A stretch of DNA of 64,000 nucleotides. Source: Nocardioides astragali. GTDB lineage: Bacteria > Actinomycetota > Actinomycetes > Propionibacteriales > Nocardioidaceae. Shown piece after piece: positions 9,944-17,777 of this stretch. A program made the translations under genes and the position numbers. The notes under the pieces are model-generated. The model worked only from the letters and a program-made list of their open reading frames with translations, was not told the origin of the DNA and searched no databases. Within the stretch, counting starts at the first letter, position 1; every line of letters begins with the position of its first letter. The stretch covers positions 372,001-436,000 of the forward strand of contig NZ_JAFMZM010000006.1 in NCBI RefSeq assembly GCF_024436375.1, given 5' to 3'.

Positions 9944-10993
9944 TCAGAGGTAGACCATGCCCATGGCTGCCCGCACCTCGTCGAGCGTGGCTTCGGCGAC
10001 CTCGTTGGCACGGGCGTTGCCTCGCTTGAGGACGTCAGTGAGATAGCTGGGATCTGCCTCCAGCTCGGCGCGGCGAGCGCGCAGCGGGGCGAGCTCGGTG
10101 TTGATCGCCTCCGTGAGGCGACTCTTGAGGGCGCCTCCGCCGCCGTCGCCGATCTCCTCGGCCACGACGGTCGGCTCGATGCCCTCGCACAGCGCGATCA
10201 GGGTCAGCAGGTTGGCGACCTCGGGGCGGGTGTCGGGGTCGTAGGTGATCACCCGGTCGCTGTCGGTCTTGGCGCCCTTGAGCTTCTTGGCGGTCTCGTC
10301 AGCGCTCATCCGCAGCTCGACCACGTTGCCCTTCGACTTGCTCATCTTGGTGCCGTCGGTGCCGAGGATCAGCGGGGCCTCCGACAGCAGCGCGCCAGGC
10401 TCGGGGAAGACGGGGGAGTAGCGGTCGTTGAAGCGGCGCGCGACCACCCGCGTCTGCTCGAGGTGCGGGAGCTGGTCGCGGCCCACCGGCACCACGTTGG
10501 CCTTGCAGAACAGGATGTCGGCGGCCTGGTGGACGGGGTAGGTCAGCAGCAGTCCACCGATCGAGGTGATGCCGGCCGACTTGGCCTCGTCCTTGACGGT
10601 CGGGTTGCGCTGGAGCTCGGCGACGCTGACCAGGCTCAGGAAGGGCAGCATCAGCTGGTTGAGGGCAGGCACCGAGGAGTGGGTGAAGATCGTCGCCCGG
10701 TCCGGGTCGAGTCCCGCGGCGATGTTGTCGAGCAGCAGGTTGCGCACGTTGCCGGCGATGTCGCCACCCACCTCGCGGTCGGTGATCACCTGGTAGTCCG
10801 CGATCAGCTGCCAGATCTCCGCTCCGCTGTCCTGCAGCCGGAGGCGGTTGCGGATCGACCCGAAGTAGTGGCCGATGTGCAGAGCGCCCGTGGGACGGTC
10901 CCCGGTCAGCATCCGGAGGGAGGCCGGGTTCTCGGCCATCTGCTGCTCGATGGCGTCGCTGCGGGCCTGGGCGGCGCGGAAGGTGTCACTCAC
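9944..10993 (-). CDS. trpS: tryptophan--tRNA ligase
   Basis: Class I aminoacyl-tRNA synthetase charging tRNA-Trp, cytoplasmic, 349 residues, the normal bacterial length. The HIGH signature is seen as ALHIGHYFGS (His39-His42) and the KMSKS loop as TKMSKSKGN near residue 215. GDRPTGALH and DQLPHLEQTR are typical TrpS blocks. The frame is open well upstream, but GTG 10993 is chosen because AGAGGA lies 9 nt before it and family similarity begins there (SLRMLTGDRPTG). It is divergent from the LigT-like gene, the two starts being 60 bp apart. Confidence 0.96.
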   Translation of the reverse strand: MSDTFRAAQARSDAIEQQMAENPASLRMLTGDRPTGALHIGHYFGSIRNRLRLQDSGAEIWQLIADYQVITDREVGGDIAGNVRNLLLDNIAAGLDPDRATIFTHSSVPALNQLMLPFLSLVSVAELQRNPTVKDEAKSAGITSIGGLLLTYPVHQAADILFCKANVVPVGRDQLPHLEQTRVVARRFNDRYSPVFPEPGALLSEAPLILGTDGTKMSKSKGNVVELRMSADETAKKLKGAKTDSDRVITYDPDTRPEVANLLTLIALCEGIEPTVVAEEIGDGGGGALKSRLTEAINTELAPLRARRAELEADPSYLTDVLKRGNARANEVAEATLDEVRAAMGMVYL

Positions 10994-11041
10994 GACGGCC
11001 GATCCTCTCACGGGGCTGATCGGCGTCGCGAACGGGTTCTG

Positions 11042-11047
11042 TAGGGT
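11042..11047 (+). promoter_or_regulatory. candidate -10 element, leaderless start of LigT-like gene
   Basis: TAGGGT ends 6 nt before GTG 11054 and no Shine-Dalgarno sequence is present, fitting a transcript that begins at or next to the start codon. Confidence 0.4.
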
Positions 11048-11053
11048 CTCTGG

Positions 11054-11563
11054 GTGCCCACCATCGGAGTAGCCATCGCGATCCCGGAGCCATGGGCGAG
11101 CGAGCTGCAGGACTACCGCACCTCCATCGGAGACACCACCGCCGCGCAGATCCCGACGCACATCACCCTGCTGCCGCCCACGGAGCTCGAGGACGCCGAG
11201 ATCGCCGCGGTCTCCGACCACCTCTCCAAGGCAGCCGCGACCGTGGAGCCCTTCGACATCCGCCTGCGGGGCACCGGCACCTTCCGGCCCGTCTCCCCGG
11301 TGGTCTTCGTGATGGTGGCGGAGGGGATCTCGTCGTGCGAGCTGCTCGCCGGCGCCGTACGCAGCGGGCCCCTGGACATCGAGCTGCACTTCCCCTACCA
11401 CCCGCACGTCACGATCGCCCACCACCTCGACGACGCAACACTGGACCGCGCGTTCGAGGAGCTCGCCCACTTCGAGTGCTCGTTCGGCGCCGACGCGTTC
11501 AGCCTCTACGTCCACGACCCCGTCAACGGGTGGGTCCCCACGCGCGAGTTCGGGCTCGGCTGA
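11054..11563 (+). CDS. 2'-5' RNA ligase / cyclic phosphodiesterase-like (2H) protein
   Basis: 169-residue member of the 2H phosphoesterase superfamily (LigT-like). Both catalytic HxT motifs are present: HIT at 36-38 and HVT at 118-120. Such proteins act on 2',3'-cyclic phosphates or 2'-5' linkages in RNA; the actual substrate here is not known. The GTG start lacks a Shine-Dalgarno sequence but follows a -10-like hexamer. Its stop shares one base with the YihY start (TGATG), so the two are translationally coupled. It is divergent from trpS, an arrangement suggestive of an RNA-related role. Confidence 0.85.
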   Translation: MPTIGVAIAIPEPWASELQDYRTSIGDTTAAQIPTHITLLPPTELEDAEIAAVSDHLSKAAATVEPFDIRLRGTGTFRPVSPVVFVMVAEGISSCELLAGAVRSGPLDIELHFPYHPHVTIAHHLDDATLDRAFEELAHFECSFGADAFSLYVHDPVNGWVPTREFGLG

Positions 11564-12621
11564 TGTCGGCGCTCACGTCGGCCAAGGCGCGCCTGGCGGA
11601 GGTGCGGGAGCGGCGTCCCTTCGTCGACCACGTGGTCCGGATGGTCGAGCACTACGGCAACGTCAAGGGCAACGCCCTCGCCGGCGCGGTGACGTTCTTC
11701 GGCTTCCTCTCCTTCTTCCCGATCCTGGCGCTCGCCTTCGCCGTCGTCGGCTGGGTCACCGGCGTCTACGAGGACGCCACGACGCAGATGGTGAAGGCCA
11801 TCCGCTCGGTGCTGCCGATGGTGGTCGAGGGCGACGCGGGCTCGGGCGAGATCTCCATCGACGCCTTCCAGGAGGGCGCGGGCGCCGCGGCCGGCATCGG
11901 TCTCGTCGGCGTGCTCTACTCCGGGCTCGGCTGGATCTCGGGCCTGCGCGATGCGCTCCAGGTGGTCTTCGAGACCCCGCCGCGCGAGCGACCCAGCTTC
12001 GTGGTCGGCAAGGTCAAGGACCTCGTCTCCCTGGTGCTCGTCGGAGTGGTGCTGATGCTCAGCGTGGCCGTCTCGGGCGTCGTGACCGCGATCTCCGACC
12101 AGGTGCTCGAGTGGCTGGGGCTCGACGAGGCGCTCTCACCCCTGCTCACCGTCCTCGCGATCCTGGTGGGCCTGGCCGCCAACTCGTTGCTCTTCTTCGC
12201 GATCTTCAAGATCCTCGCCGAGCACGACACGCCCAACCGGTCTCTGTGGAGCGGCGCACTGCTGGGGGCCGTCGGGTTCGAGGTGCTCAAGCAGGCGGCC
12301 ACCTTCCTGATCGGCGCGACCAAGGGGCAGCCGGCGTTCGCGGTGTTCGGGATCGCGCTGGTCCTGCTCATCTGGATCAACTACTTCTCCCGTGTGGTCG
12401 TGTACGCCGCCGCCTGGGCGCACACCTCGCCCGAGGCCCGGGCCGCGCGCGAGGCACTGATGGTGGCGGAGCACATGCCCGAGGGCCCGCAGATCGACCT
12501 CGCGGCGGCGGACGTCGTACGCGACGCGAACCGCGGCTCGGGCGCCGTCAAGGCTGCCTTCGCCGGGGGTGCGGCGACCACGCTGGCGCTGGTCGCCCTG
12601 CTGCGCCGTCGACGGCCCTGA
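11563..12621 (+). CDS. YihY/virulence factor BrkB family membrane protein
   Basis: 352-residue integral membrane protein of the YihY (formerly mis-called RNase BN) family. N-terminal GNALAGAVTFFGFLSFFPILALAFAVVGW, central SGLGWISGLRDALQVVF and GALLGAVGFEVLKQAATFLIG followed by VLLIWINYFSRVVVYAAAW are the characteristic blocks, with about six helices. Function in the family is not settled; transport or envelope roles have been proposed. Starts inside the stop codon of the LigT-like gene (11563). The gene ends 18 bp before the first palindrome of the nuclease unit. Confidence 0.88.
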   Translation: MSALTSAKARLAEVRERRPFVDHVVRMVEHYGNVKGNALAGAVTFFGFLSFFPILALAFAVVGWVTGVYEDATTQMVKAIRSVLPMVVEGDAGSGEISIDAFQEGAGAAAGIGLVGVLYSGLGWISGLRDALQVVFETPPRERPSFVVGKVKDLVSLVLVGVVLMLSVAVSGVVTAISDQVLEWLGLDEALSPLLTVLAILVGLAANSLLFFAIFKILAEHDTPNRSLWSGALLGAVGFEVLKQAATFLIGATKGQPAFAVFGIALVLLIWINYFSRVVVYAAAWAHTSPEARAAREALMVAEHMPEGPQIDLAAADVVRDANRGSGAVKAAFAGGAATTLALVALLRRRRP

Positions 12622-12631
12622 GGCACGCTGC

Positions 12632-12703
12632 CCACCCCTGAGCGGTGCGTGAGGGGGATTCCGGCGCGCGGAAGTCCTCCTGTCGCACCGCTCGCCGGGG
12701 TGG
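12632..12703. repeat. palindromic repeat A
   Basis: GAGCGGTGCG (12640-12649) pairs perfectly with CGCACCGCTC (12684-12693). An outer CCACCCC/GGGGTGG stem (12632-12638, 12697-12703) and an inner GGA-TTCCG/CGGAAGTCC extend it. It lies just after the yihY stop and could also act as its terminator. Confidence 0.75.
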
Positions 12704-12723
12704 CCTGGGCCGACGCGCGTGAG

Positions 12724-12775
12724 GGCGGTGAGACACGTGGATTCTGTGGCGGGGGAATGCCCCTCACGCACCGCC
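12724..12775. repeat. palindromic repeat B
   Basis: Outer stem GGCGGTG (12724-12730) with CACCGCC (12769-12775). The right arm, read in reverse complement, is GGCGGTGCGTGAGGGGCATT, nearly the same as the left arm of repeat A. Confidence 0.7.
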
Positions 12776-12919
12776 ACAACGGGCTGGAGTGGTGTGGTTG
12801 GGCCGTCGCTGTCCTGGTCCCGGGCCAGGACTCGTCCACAGCCATGAGAGCGCAGTAGTTCTGCACACGTGAGCAGCCGGCGCTCGCGAGCGCGGCGGCA
12901 GAAGTGTCGAAATCGGACC

Positions 12920-13861
12920 ATGCGCGACGTGCCCGAAGTCCTCCGCAAGGGTCCCATTCACCGCCGCCAGGCATTGGCCAACGGCGTGAGTCGGGACGTG
13001 CTCGAAGGTGTCCAGTTCCGACGCCTCCACCAGGGGATCTACTGCCACCGGGACCACCAGATGACGTGGGAGGACCACGTGCAGGCCGCTCGGCTCGCGC
13101 TGCCGGCCTCGGCGCGTACGACGGGTGTCACCCGCATCCAGCAGCTCGGCCTCGACACCGGACCGAGGTGGCCGCTCCACTTCGTGGTCGAGGGCGATCT
13201 CCACCTCACATTGGACGGCGTGTTCCTCCACCGCACGGTGAAGATGCCTGGTGGTGACGAGGACGGGGTGAGCCCGGAGGCAGCATTCGTCGCCCACTGC
13301 GCCGAGGCGCCGACGATCGACGCGATCAAGGTCGGTTGCCTGCTGCTCCACCTGGAGCAGCTCGACCTGCACCTGCTCGACCGGCTGCTGGTCGAGGAGA
13401 AGTGGCGCCGCGGCGTCGCGGAGACGACGTACGTCCTGCCCTTCCTCGACGGCCGCTGTCGCTCCCTGCCCGAGGCCGAGCTGCTGGCGTACGTCGTGGC
13501 CGCCGGCCTGCCGCTGCCTGAGGTGAATCACCCGATCGAGGTCGCGCCCGGGATCGAGCTCACCCCGGACCAGTGGTACGACCCCTACGAGCTGGCGATC
13601 GAGTACGAGGGCAGCCAGCACCAGGAGGACAGGGCGCAGTACAACGCCGACATCGACCGGTACGCCCTATACCGCCGCCACGGCGTGGCCTACGAGCAGG
13701 TCACCCGGGAGCGGATGCGCTCACCCAAGGCCACGGTGCGTCACGTGCACCGCGCACTCGTGGAGCGTGGGTACGACGGCCCGGCGCCGGACTTCGAGGG
13801 ACTGTGGCTCACGCTGTTCCGGCGGCTGGCGGATGTCGTACGCCCTCCGCGCGCCGCATGA
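12920..13861 (+). CDS. AbiEi-like wHTH / DUF559-type PD-(D/E)XK nuclease-like protein
   Basis: 313 residues. The N-terminal ~45 (VPEVLRKGPIHRRQALANGVSRDVLEG.. RLHQGIY) resemble the winged-helix domain of AbiEi-type antitoxin proteins. The C-terminal ~110 look like a DUF559/Vsr-like PD-(D/E)XK domain: PEAELLAYVVAAGLPLPEVN, then DPYELAIEYEGSQHQEDRAQY with the acidic pair and Q/H expected of the core, and a C-terminal RRHGVAYEQVT. Role is probably DNA cleavage or DNA binding, but unproven. ATG 12920 is taken as start; the frame is open back to a GTG at 12869 in Arg-rich sequence unlike a domain. The gene lies alone between two pairs of long palindromes, which suggests they belong together. Confidence 0.65.
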   Translation: MRDVPEVLRKGPIHRRQALANGVSRDVLEGVQFRRLHQGIYCHRDHQMTWEDHVQAARLALPASARTTGVTRIQQLGLDTGPRWPLHFVVEGDLHLTLDGVFLHRTVKMPGGDEDGVSPEAAFVAHCAEAPTIDAIKVGCLLLHLEQLDLHLLDRLLVEEKWRRGVAETTYVLPFLDGRCRSLPEAELLAYVVAAGLPLPEVNHPIEVAPGIELTPDQWYDPYELAIEYEGSQHQEDRAQYNADIDRYALYRRHGVAYEQVTRERMRSPKATVRHVHRALVERGYDGPAPDFEGLWLTLFRRLADVVRPPRAA

Positions 13862-13868
13862 TCGTCCC

Positions 13869-13923
13869 GGAGCGGTGCGTCAGGAGGAAACGCCATCGCA
13901 AGAATGCCCCTGGAGCACCGTCC
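13869..13923. repeat. palindromic repeat C
   Basis: GGAGCGGTGC (13869-13878) faces GCACCGTCC (13915-13923). The inner arms are less well paired. It begins 8 bp after the nuclease stop codon. Confidence 0.65.
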
Positions 13924-13946
13924 GCCCCCGGGTTCGACGAGGCCCA

Positions 13947-14007
13947 CCGACACGCAGTGGCTCAGGGGGACTCTCTTGGATCAGAATCCCCCTCACACAC
14001 CGCTCGG
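13947..14007. repeat. palindromic repeat D
   Basis: The right arm (13984-14007, reverse complement starting CCGAGCGGTGTGTGAGGGGG) is nearly identical to the left arm of repeat A; the left arm (from CCGACACGCAGTGG) is diverged but keeps CTCAGGGGGACTC. It lies 27 bp from the sdhB stop codon on the other strand. Confidence 0.7.
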
Positions 14008-14033
14008 CGGGTCGGCGTTTGCAGGCCCTCAGC

Positions 14034-14777
14034 TCAGTGGCCATGCTTGATGGCGGTGCGGAGGTCCTTGTTGAGCTGGGAGATCACGTCGAGCGGGATC
14101 TCCTTGGGGCAGGCCGCGGTGCACTCGCCGATGTTGGTGCAGCCACCGAAGCCCTCGTGGTCGTGCTGGGCGACCATGTTGACCACGCGCTCGTCGCGCT
14201 CGGGCTGGCCCTGGGGCAGCAGTCCGAGGTGGGTCACCTTGGCGCCCATGAAGAGCGAGGCCGAGCCGTTGGGGCAGGCAGCGACGCAGGCGCCACAGCC
14301 GATGCAGGTCGCGACGTTGAACGCGCGGTCGGCGTCGTCCTTGGGCACGGGCACCGAGTGCGCCTCCGGGGCCGAGCCCGTGTTGACCGAGATGTAGCCA
14401 CCCTGCTGGATGATTCGGTCGAAGGCGCCGCGGTCCACGACGAGGTCCTTGAGGACCGGGAAGGCGTCGGAGCGCCACGGCTCGACGGTGATGGTCTCCC
14501 CGTCGACGAAGGACCGCATGTGCAGCTGGCAGGTGGTGGTGACCTCCGGCCCGTGGGCGTCGCCGTTGATCATCAGCCCGCACATGCCGCAGATGCCCTC
14601 GCGGCAGTCGGAGTCGAAGGCGATGGGCTCCTCGCCCTGCTCGTTGAGCTGCTCGTTGAGCACGTCGAGCATCTCCAGGAACGACATGTCGGGAGAGACG
14701 TCCGCGAGCTCGTAGGTGTGCATGGCACCCGCGGTCGTCGCGTCGGGCTGGCGCCAGATCTTCAACGTCAAGTTCAT
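14034..14777 (-). CDS. sdhB: succinate dehydrogenase iron-sulfur subunit (sdhCAB operon)
   Basis: Iron-sulfur subunit of succinate:quinone oxidoreductase, passing electrons from SdhA flavin to the membrane; 247 residues, cytoplasmic face. The [2Fe-2S] ligands are Cys58, 63, 66 and 83 (CREGICGMC..C). The second domain has CIGCGACVAACP (Cys158, 161, 164, 168) for a [4Fe-4S] centre and CTNIGECTAACPKEI (Cys213, 219, 223) for the [3Fe-4S] centre. ATG 14777 has GAGGA at a good distance. It is the last gene of a leftward sdhC-sdhA-sdhB operon, with an 88-bp gap after sdhA. Confidence 0.95.
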   Translation of the reverse strand: MNLTLKIWRQPDATTAGAMHTYELADVSPDMSFLEMLDVLNEQLNEQGEEPIAFDSDCREGICGMCGLMINGDAHGPEVTTTCQLHMRSFVDGETITVEPWRSDAFPVLKDLVVDRGAFDRIIQQGGYISVNTGSAPEAHSVPVPKDDADRAFNVATCIGCGACVAACPNGSASLFMGAKVTHLGLLPQGQPERDERVVNMVAQHDHEGFGGCTNIGECTAACPKEIPLDVISQLNKDLRTAIKHGH

Positions 14778-14865
14778 CGGCTGATCCTCGTGAGTGTCGG
14801 GGTCCCCGCGGTGTTGTCGACCGGAGGAGCGAAGCGGGGGAGGGAGAGAACGTCGTGGGGTGACT

Positions 14866-16905
14866 TCACTTGTAGCTCCGCTGCTTCATCTCGATGGCGG
14901 TGTAGACCAGGTCTTCCTTGTGCAGGACGGGGGCACTGTCGTCGCCGCCCCACTCCCACGCGGCCACGTAGGCGTACTCCTCGTCGTGGCGCAGCGCCTC
15001 GCCGTCCTCGGTCTGCGACTCGGCCCGGAAGTGGCCACCGCAGGACTCGCGCCGGTTGAGGGCGTCGATGCACATGAGCTCGCCGAGCTCGATGAAGTCG
15101 GCCACGCGGCCGGCCTTCTCGAGCGACTGGTTGAGGGACTCGGACGCGCCGAGGACCTTCACGTTGCGGTAGAAGTCGTCGCGCAGCCCCCGGATCAGGT
15201 CGATCGCCTTCCTGAGCCCGTCCTCGGTGCGCTCCATGCCGCAGTACTCCCACATGATGTTGCCGAGCTCGCGGTGGTAGGAGTCGACGCTGCGGGTGCC
15301 GTTGACGGTGAGGAAGTGCTCGATCCGCTGGTGGACCGACTCGTGTGCCTCCACGACGGCGGGGTGGTCGTCAGCGATGGCCTCGAACGGGCCGTCCGCG
15401 AGGTAGTCACGGATGGTGTGCGGCAGCACGAAGTAGCCGTCGGCGAGGCCCTGCATCAGCGCCGAGGCGCCGAGCCGGTTGGCGCCGTGGTCGGAGAAGT
15501 TCGCCTCACCGGTCACGAAGAGCCCGGGGATCGTCGACTGCAGGTCGTAGTCGACCCACAGCCCGCCCATCACGTAGTGGACCGCGGGGTAGATGCGCAT
15601 CGGCACCGAGTAGGGGTCCTCGCCCGTGATCCGGGCGTACATGTCGAAGAGGTTGCCGTACTTGCTCTCGACGGCGTCGCGGCCGAGCCGCTCGATCGCC
15701 TCGGCGAAGTCGAGGTAGACCCCGCGGCGTACGCCGTCCACCTCGGGGCCGACGCCGCGGCCCTCGTCGCAGACGTTCTTGGCGGCGCGCGAGGCGATGT
15801 CGCGGGGGACCAGGTTGCCGAACGAGGGGTAGATCCGCTCCAGGTAGTAGTCGCGGTCCTCCTCGGGGATGTCGCGCGGGTCCTTCTCGCAGTCGGCTTG
15901 GCTCTTCGGCACCCAGATCCGGCCGTCGTTGCGCAGCGACTCCGACATCAGGGTCAGCTTGGACTGGTGCGACCCGGAGACCGGGATGCACGTCGGGTGG
16001 ATCTGCGTGTAGCAGGGGTTGGCCATGTAGGCGCCCTTGCGGTGCGCCCGCCACGCGGCGGTCACGTTGGACCCCATCGCGTTGGTGGACAGGTAGAACA
16101 CGTTGCCGTAGCCACCGGACGCGAGGACCACGACGTCGGCCAGGTGCGTCTGGACCTCACCGGTGACCATGTCGCGCGCGATGATGCCGCGCGCCTTGCC
16201 GTCCGCCACGATCAGCTCGAGCATCTCGTGGCGGGTGAACATCGAGACCGTGCCGGCGGAGATCTGTCGCTCGAGGGCCTGGTAGGCGCCGATCAGGAGC
16301 TGCTGGCCGGTCTGGCCGCGGGCGTAGAACGTGCGGGAGACCTGGACGCCACCGAAGGACCGGTTGTCCAGCAGGCCGCCGTACTCGCGGGCGAACGGGA
16401 CGCCTTGGGCGACGCACTGGTCGATGATGTTGGCGCTGACCTCCGCCAGCCGGTAGACGTTGGACTCGCGGGAGCGGTAGTCGCCGCCTTTGACCGTGTC
16501 GTAGAACAGCCGGTGGACGGAGTCGCCGTCCTCCTTGTAGTTCTTCGCGGCGTTGATGCCACCCTGCGCGGCGATGGAGTGCGCGCGACGCGGGGAGTCC
16601 TGGTAGCAGAAGGTCTTGACGTTGTAGCCGGCCTCGCCGAGCGTCGCGGCCGCCGAGGCCCCGGCGAGCCCGGTGCCGACGATGATGATCGAGAGCTTGC
16701 GGCGGTTGGCCGGGTTGACCAGCCGCGCCTCGAACTTGCGGGTCTGCCAGCGGTCGGCGACCGGTCCGTCCGGAGCCTTGGTGTCGACCAGCGGCTCACC
16801 GGGCGTGTAGTAGCCGACCGCGTCGTCGTAGTCGCCGTCCAGCGCCTCGGAGTGCGAGGCCTCCGCCGCGGTGACGGTGTCGGGCATGTCCATGTCGTGG
16901 CTCAC
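14866..16905 (-). CDS. sdhA: succinate dehydrogenase flavoprotein subunit (sdhCAB operon)
   Basis: Catalytic subunit oxidising succinate to fumarate, 679 residues. FAD-binding GTGLAGASAA is at 77-86 and the flavin-linking histidine sits in RRAHSIAAQGGINAA (His109). The substrate region contains QIHPTCIPVSG and the later GLFVTGEANFSDHGANRLGASALMQGLADG. The long N-terminus and these blocks match the SdhA of diheme b558-type enzymes, distinct from the flavoprotein encoded divergently at 18596. ATG 16905 is followed by MSHDMDMPDT and lies 14 bp after the sdhC stop, so the genes are co-transcribed. Confidence 0.95.
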   Translation of the reverse strand: MSHDMDMPDTVTAAEASHSEALDGDYDDAVGYYTPGEPLVDTKAPDGPVADRWQTRKFEARLVNPANRRKLSIIIVGTGLAGASAAATLGEAGYNVKTFCYQDSPRRAHSIAAQGGINAAKNYKEDGDSVHRLFYDTVKGGDYRSRESNVYRLAEVSANIIDQCVAQGVPFAREYGGLLDNRSFGGVQVSRTFYARGQTGQQLLIGAYQALERQISAGTVSMFTRHEMLELIVADGKARGIIARDMVTGEVQTHLADVVVLASGGYGNVFYLSTNAMGSNVTAAWRAHRKGAYMANPCYTQIHPTCIPVSGSHQSKLTLMSESLRNDGRIWVPKSQADCEKDPRDIPEEDRDYYLERIYPSFGNLVPRDIASRAAKNVCDEGRGVGPEVDGVRRGVYLDFAEAIERLGRDAVESKYGNLFDMYARITGEDPYSVPMRIYPAVHYVMGGLWVDYDLQSTIPGLFVTGEANFSDHGANRLGASALMQGLADGYFVLPHTIRDYLADGPFEAIADDHPAVVEAHESVHQRIEHFLTVNGTRSVDSYHRELGNIMWEYCGMERTEDGLRKAIDLIRGLRDDFYRNVKVLGASESLNQSLEKAGRVADFIELGELMCIDALNRRESCGGHFRAESQTEDGEALRHDEEYAYVAAWEWGGDDSAPVLHKEDLVYTAIEMKQRSYK

Positions 16906-16918
16906 GAGTGGTGACCCC

Positions 16919-17632
16919 TTACTTGGTGATGATGCCGGCGAGGACGGCGAGGGGGACGAGGGAGAAGCCGACCGAGATGATCAGCGCGGTGACGAAGGCG
17001 ACCGTCTTGGCGCGCTGGCGCTTGGCCGCCGTGCCGGTCCAGCCGAGCGTCTGCGCGGCGCTCCAGATGCCGTGGTGCAGGTGGGCGCCGAGCGCGAGCA
17101 TCGCGACGATGTAGAGGATGGTCATCCACCAGACGTCGAACGTGTCGACCATCAGGTTGTAGGGGTCGTTGGTCGCCCCGCCCTGCACGTTGACCTTGCC
17201 GATGGTGAAGTTGAGCAGGTGCCAGATGATGAAGAGGAGCAGCGTCACGCCGCCCCAGCGCATGAGGCGGCTGGCGAAGATCGCGCCGGTGTGCTTCTTC
17301 ATCACGTACTTGGTGGTGCGTGCCTGGGCTGCCCGCCGCCAGAGCACGACGGCGCAGTAGACGTGCACGACGAGCGCGAGGATCAGGCCGACACGGATGA
17401 TCCAGAGGGCACCCTCGTGGGGGAGCATCGGCTCGCCGAGCTCGCGCAGGTGGTGGGCGTACTCGTTGAACGCGTCGTGACCCGCGAAGGCCTTGAGGTT
17501 GCCGTACATGTGCACGAGCACGAAGCCGATGAACACCGCGCCGCTCAGCGCCATCAGCAGCTTGAGGGCGATGGTGGTGCGCGAGGCCCGCGCGCCCTTC
17601 ACCAGAGAGGGGGGAGTGAGTTGGGTTGCCAC
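16919..17632 (-). CDS. sdhC: succinate dehydrogenase cytochrome b558 subunit
   Basis: Single large membrane anchor of 237 residues with five predicted helices, the layout of type B, diheme cytochrome b558 subunits. Likely haem ligands are His41 (VLVHMYGN), His90 (VVHVYCA), His138 (IIWHLLNF) and a His in GAHLHHGIW (184-187). It transfers electrons to menaquinone. GTG 17632 is the start: the frame is open upstream but the protein family begins at MATQLTPP. It heads the leftward sdhCAB operon; the divergent Sdh1-type operon starts 145 bp away. Confidence 0.93.
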   Translation of the reverse strand: MATQLTPPSLVKGARASRTTIALKLLMALSGAVFIGFVLVHMYGNLKAFAGHDAFNEYAHHLRELGEPMLPHEGALWIIRVGLILALVVHVYCAVVLWRRAAQARTTKYVMKKHTGAIFASRLMRWGGVTLLLFIIWHLLNFTIGKVNVQGGATNDPYNLMVDTFDVWWMTILYIVAMLALGAHLHHGIWSAAQTLGWTGTAAKRQRAKTVAFVTALIISVGFSLVPLAVLAGIITK

Positions 17633-17777
17633 CCCCGCACCGTATCGCCCCGTCCGGGTGCCCGACGCGCCGAGGCAGTGTGAGGTTTGTCTGGGCGCGC
17701 CCACTTCCGCTGGGGTGTGACTCACGCCATAGTCGGTGCCGTTGCCGGGACCCCTTCCGGACCGCTTGGAGGACTGC
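17633..17777. promoter_or_regulatory. divergent promoter region between two succinate dehydrogenase operons
   Basis: 145 bp holding the promoters of both operons. GGTGTGACTCACGCC near 17713-17728 contains a short dyad (GTG..CAC) and may be a shared operator; CATAGT follows. No consensus -35/-10 pair is clear in either direction. GGAGG at 17768-17772 is the ribosome site of the rightward operon. Confidence 0.5.

Larger units (their letters stand above)
12640..14005. mobile_element. putative 1.37-kb unit with 22-bp terminal inverted repeats
   Basis: The left end 12640-12661 and the reverse complement of the right end 13984-14005 match at 21 of 22 positions (sole difference C/T at the ninth base; core GTGAGGGGGATTC). 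Inside are four related long palindromes and one gene, an AbiEi/DUF559-like nuclease. No target-site duplication is seen directly outside the repeats and no transposase is encoded, so mobility is a hypothesis; an intergenic repeat family grouped around a nuclease is the alternative. Confidence 0.4.

Noticed and set aside
12640..14007. CRISPR-like array of spaced repeats
   Set aside because: The repeats are palindromic, irregularly spaced and flank a gene; no uniform spacers or cas genes.
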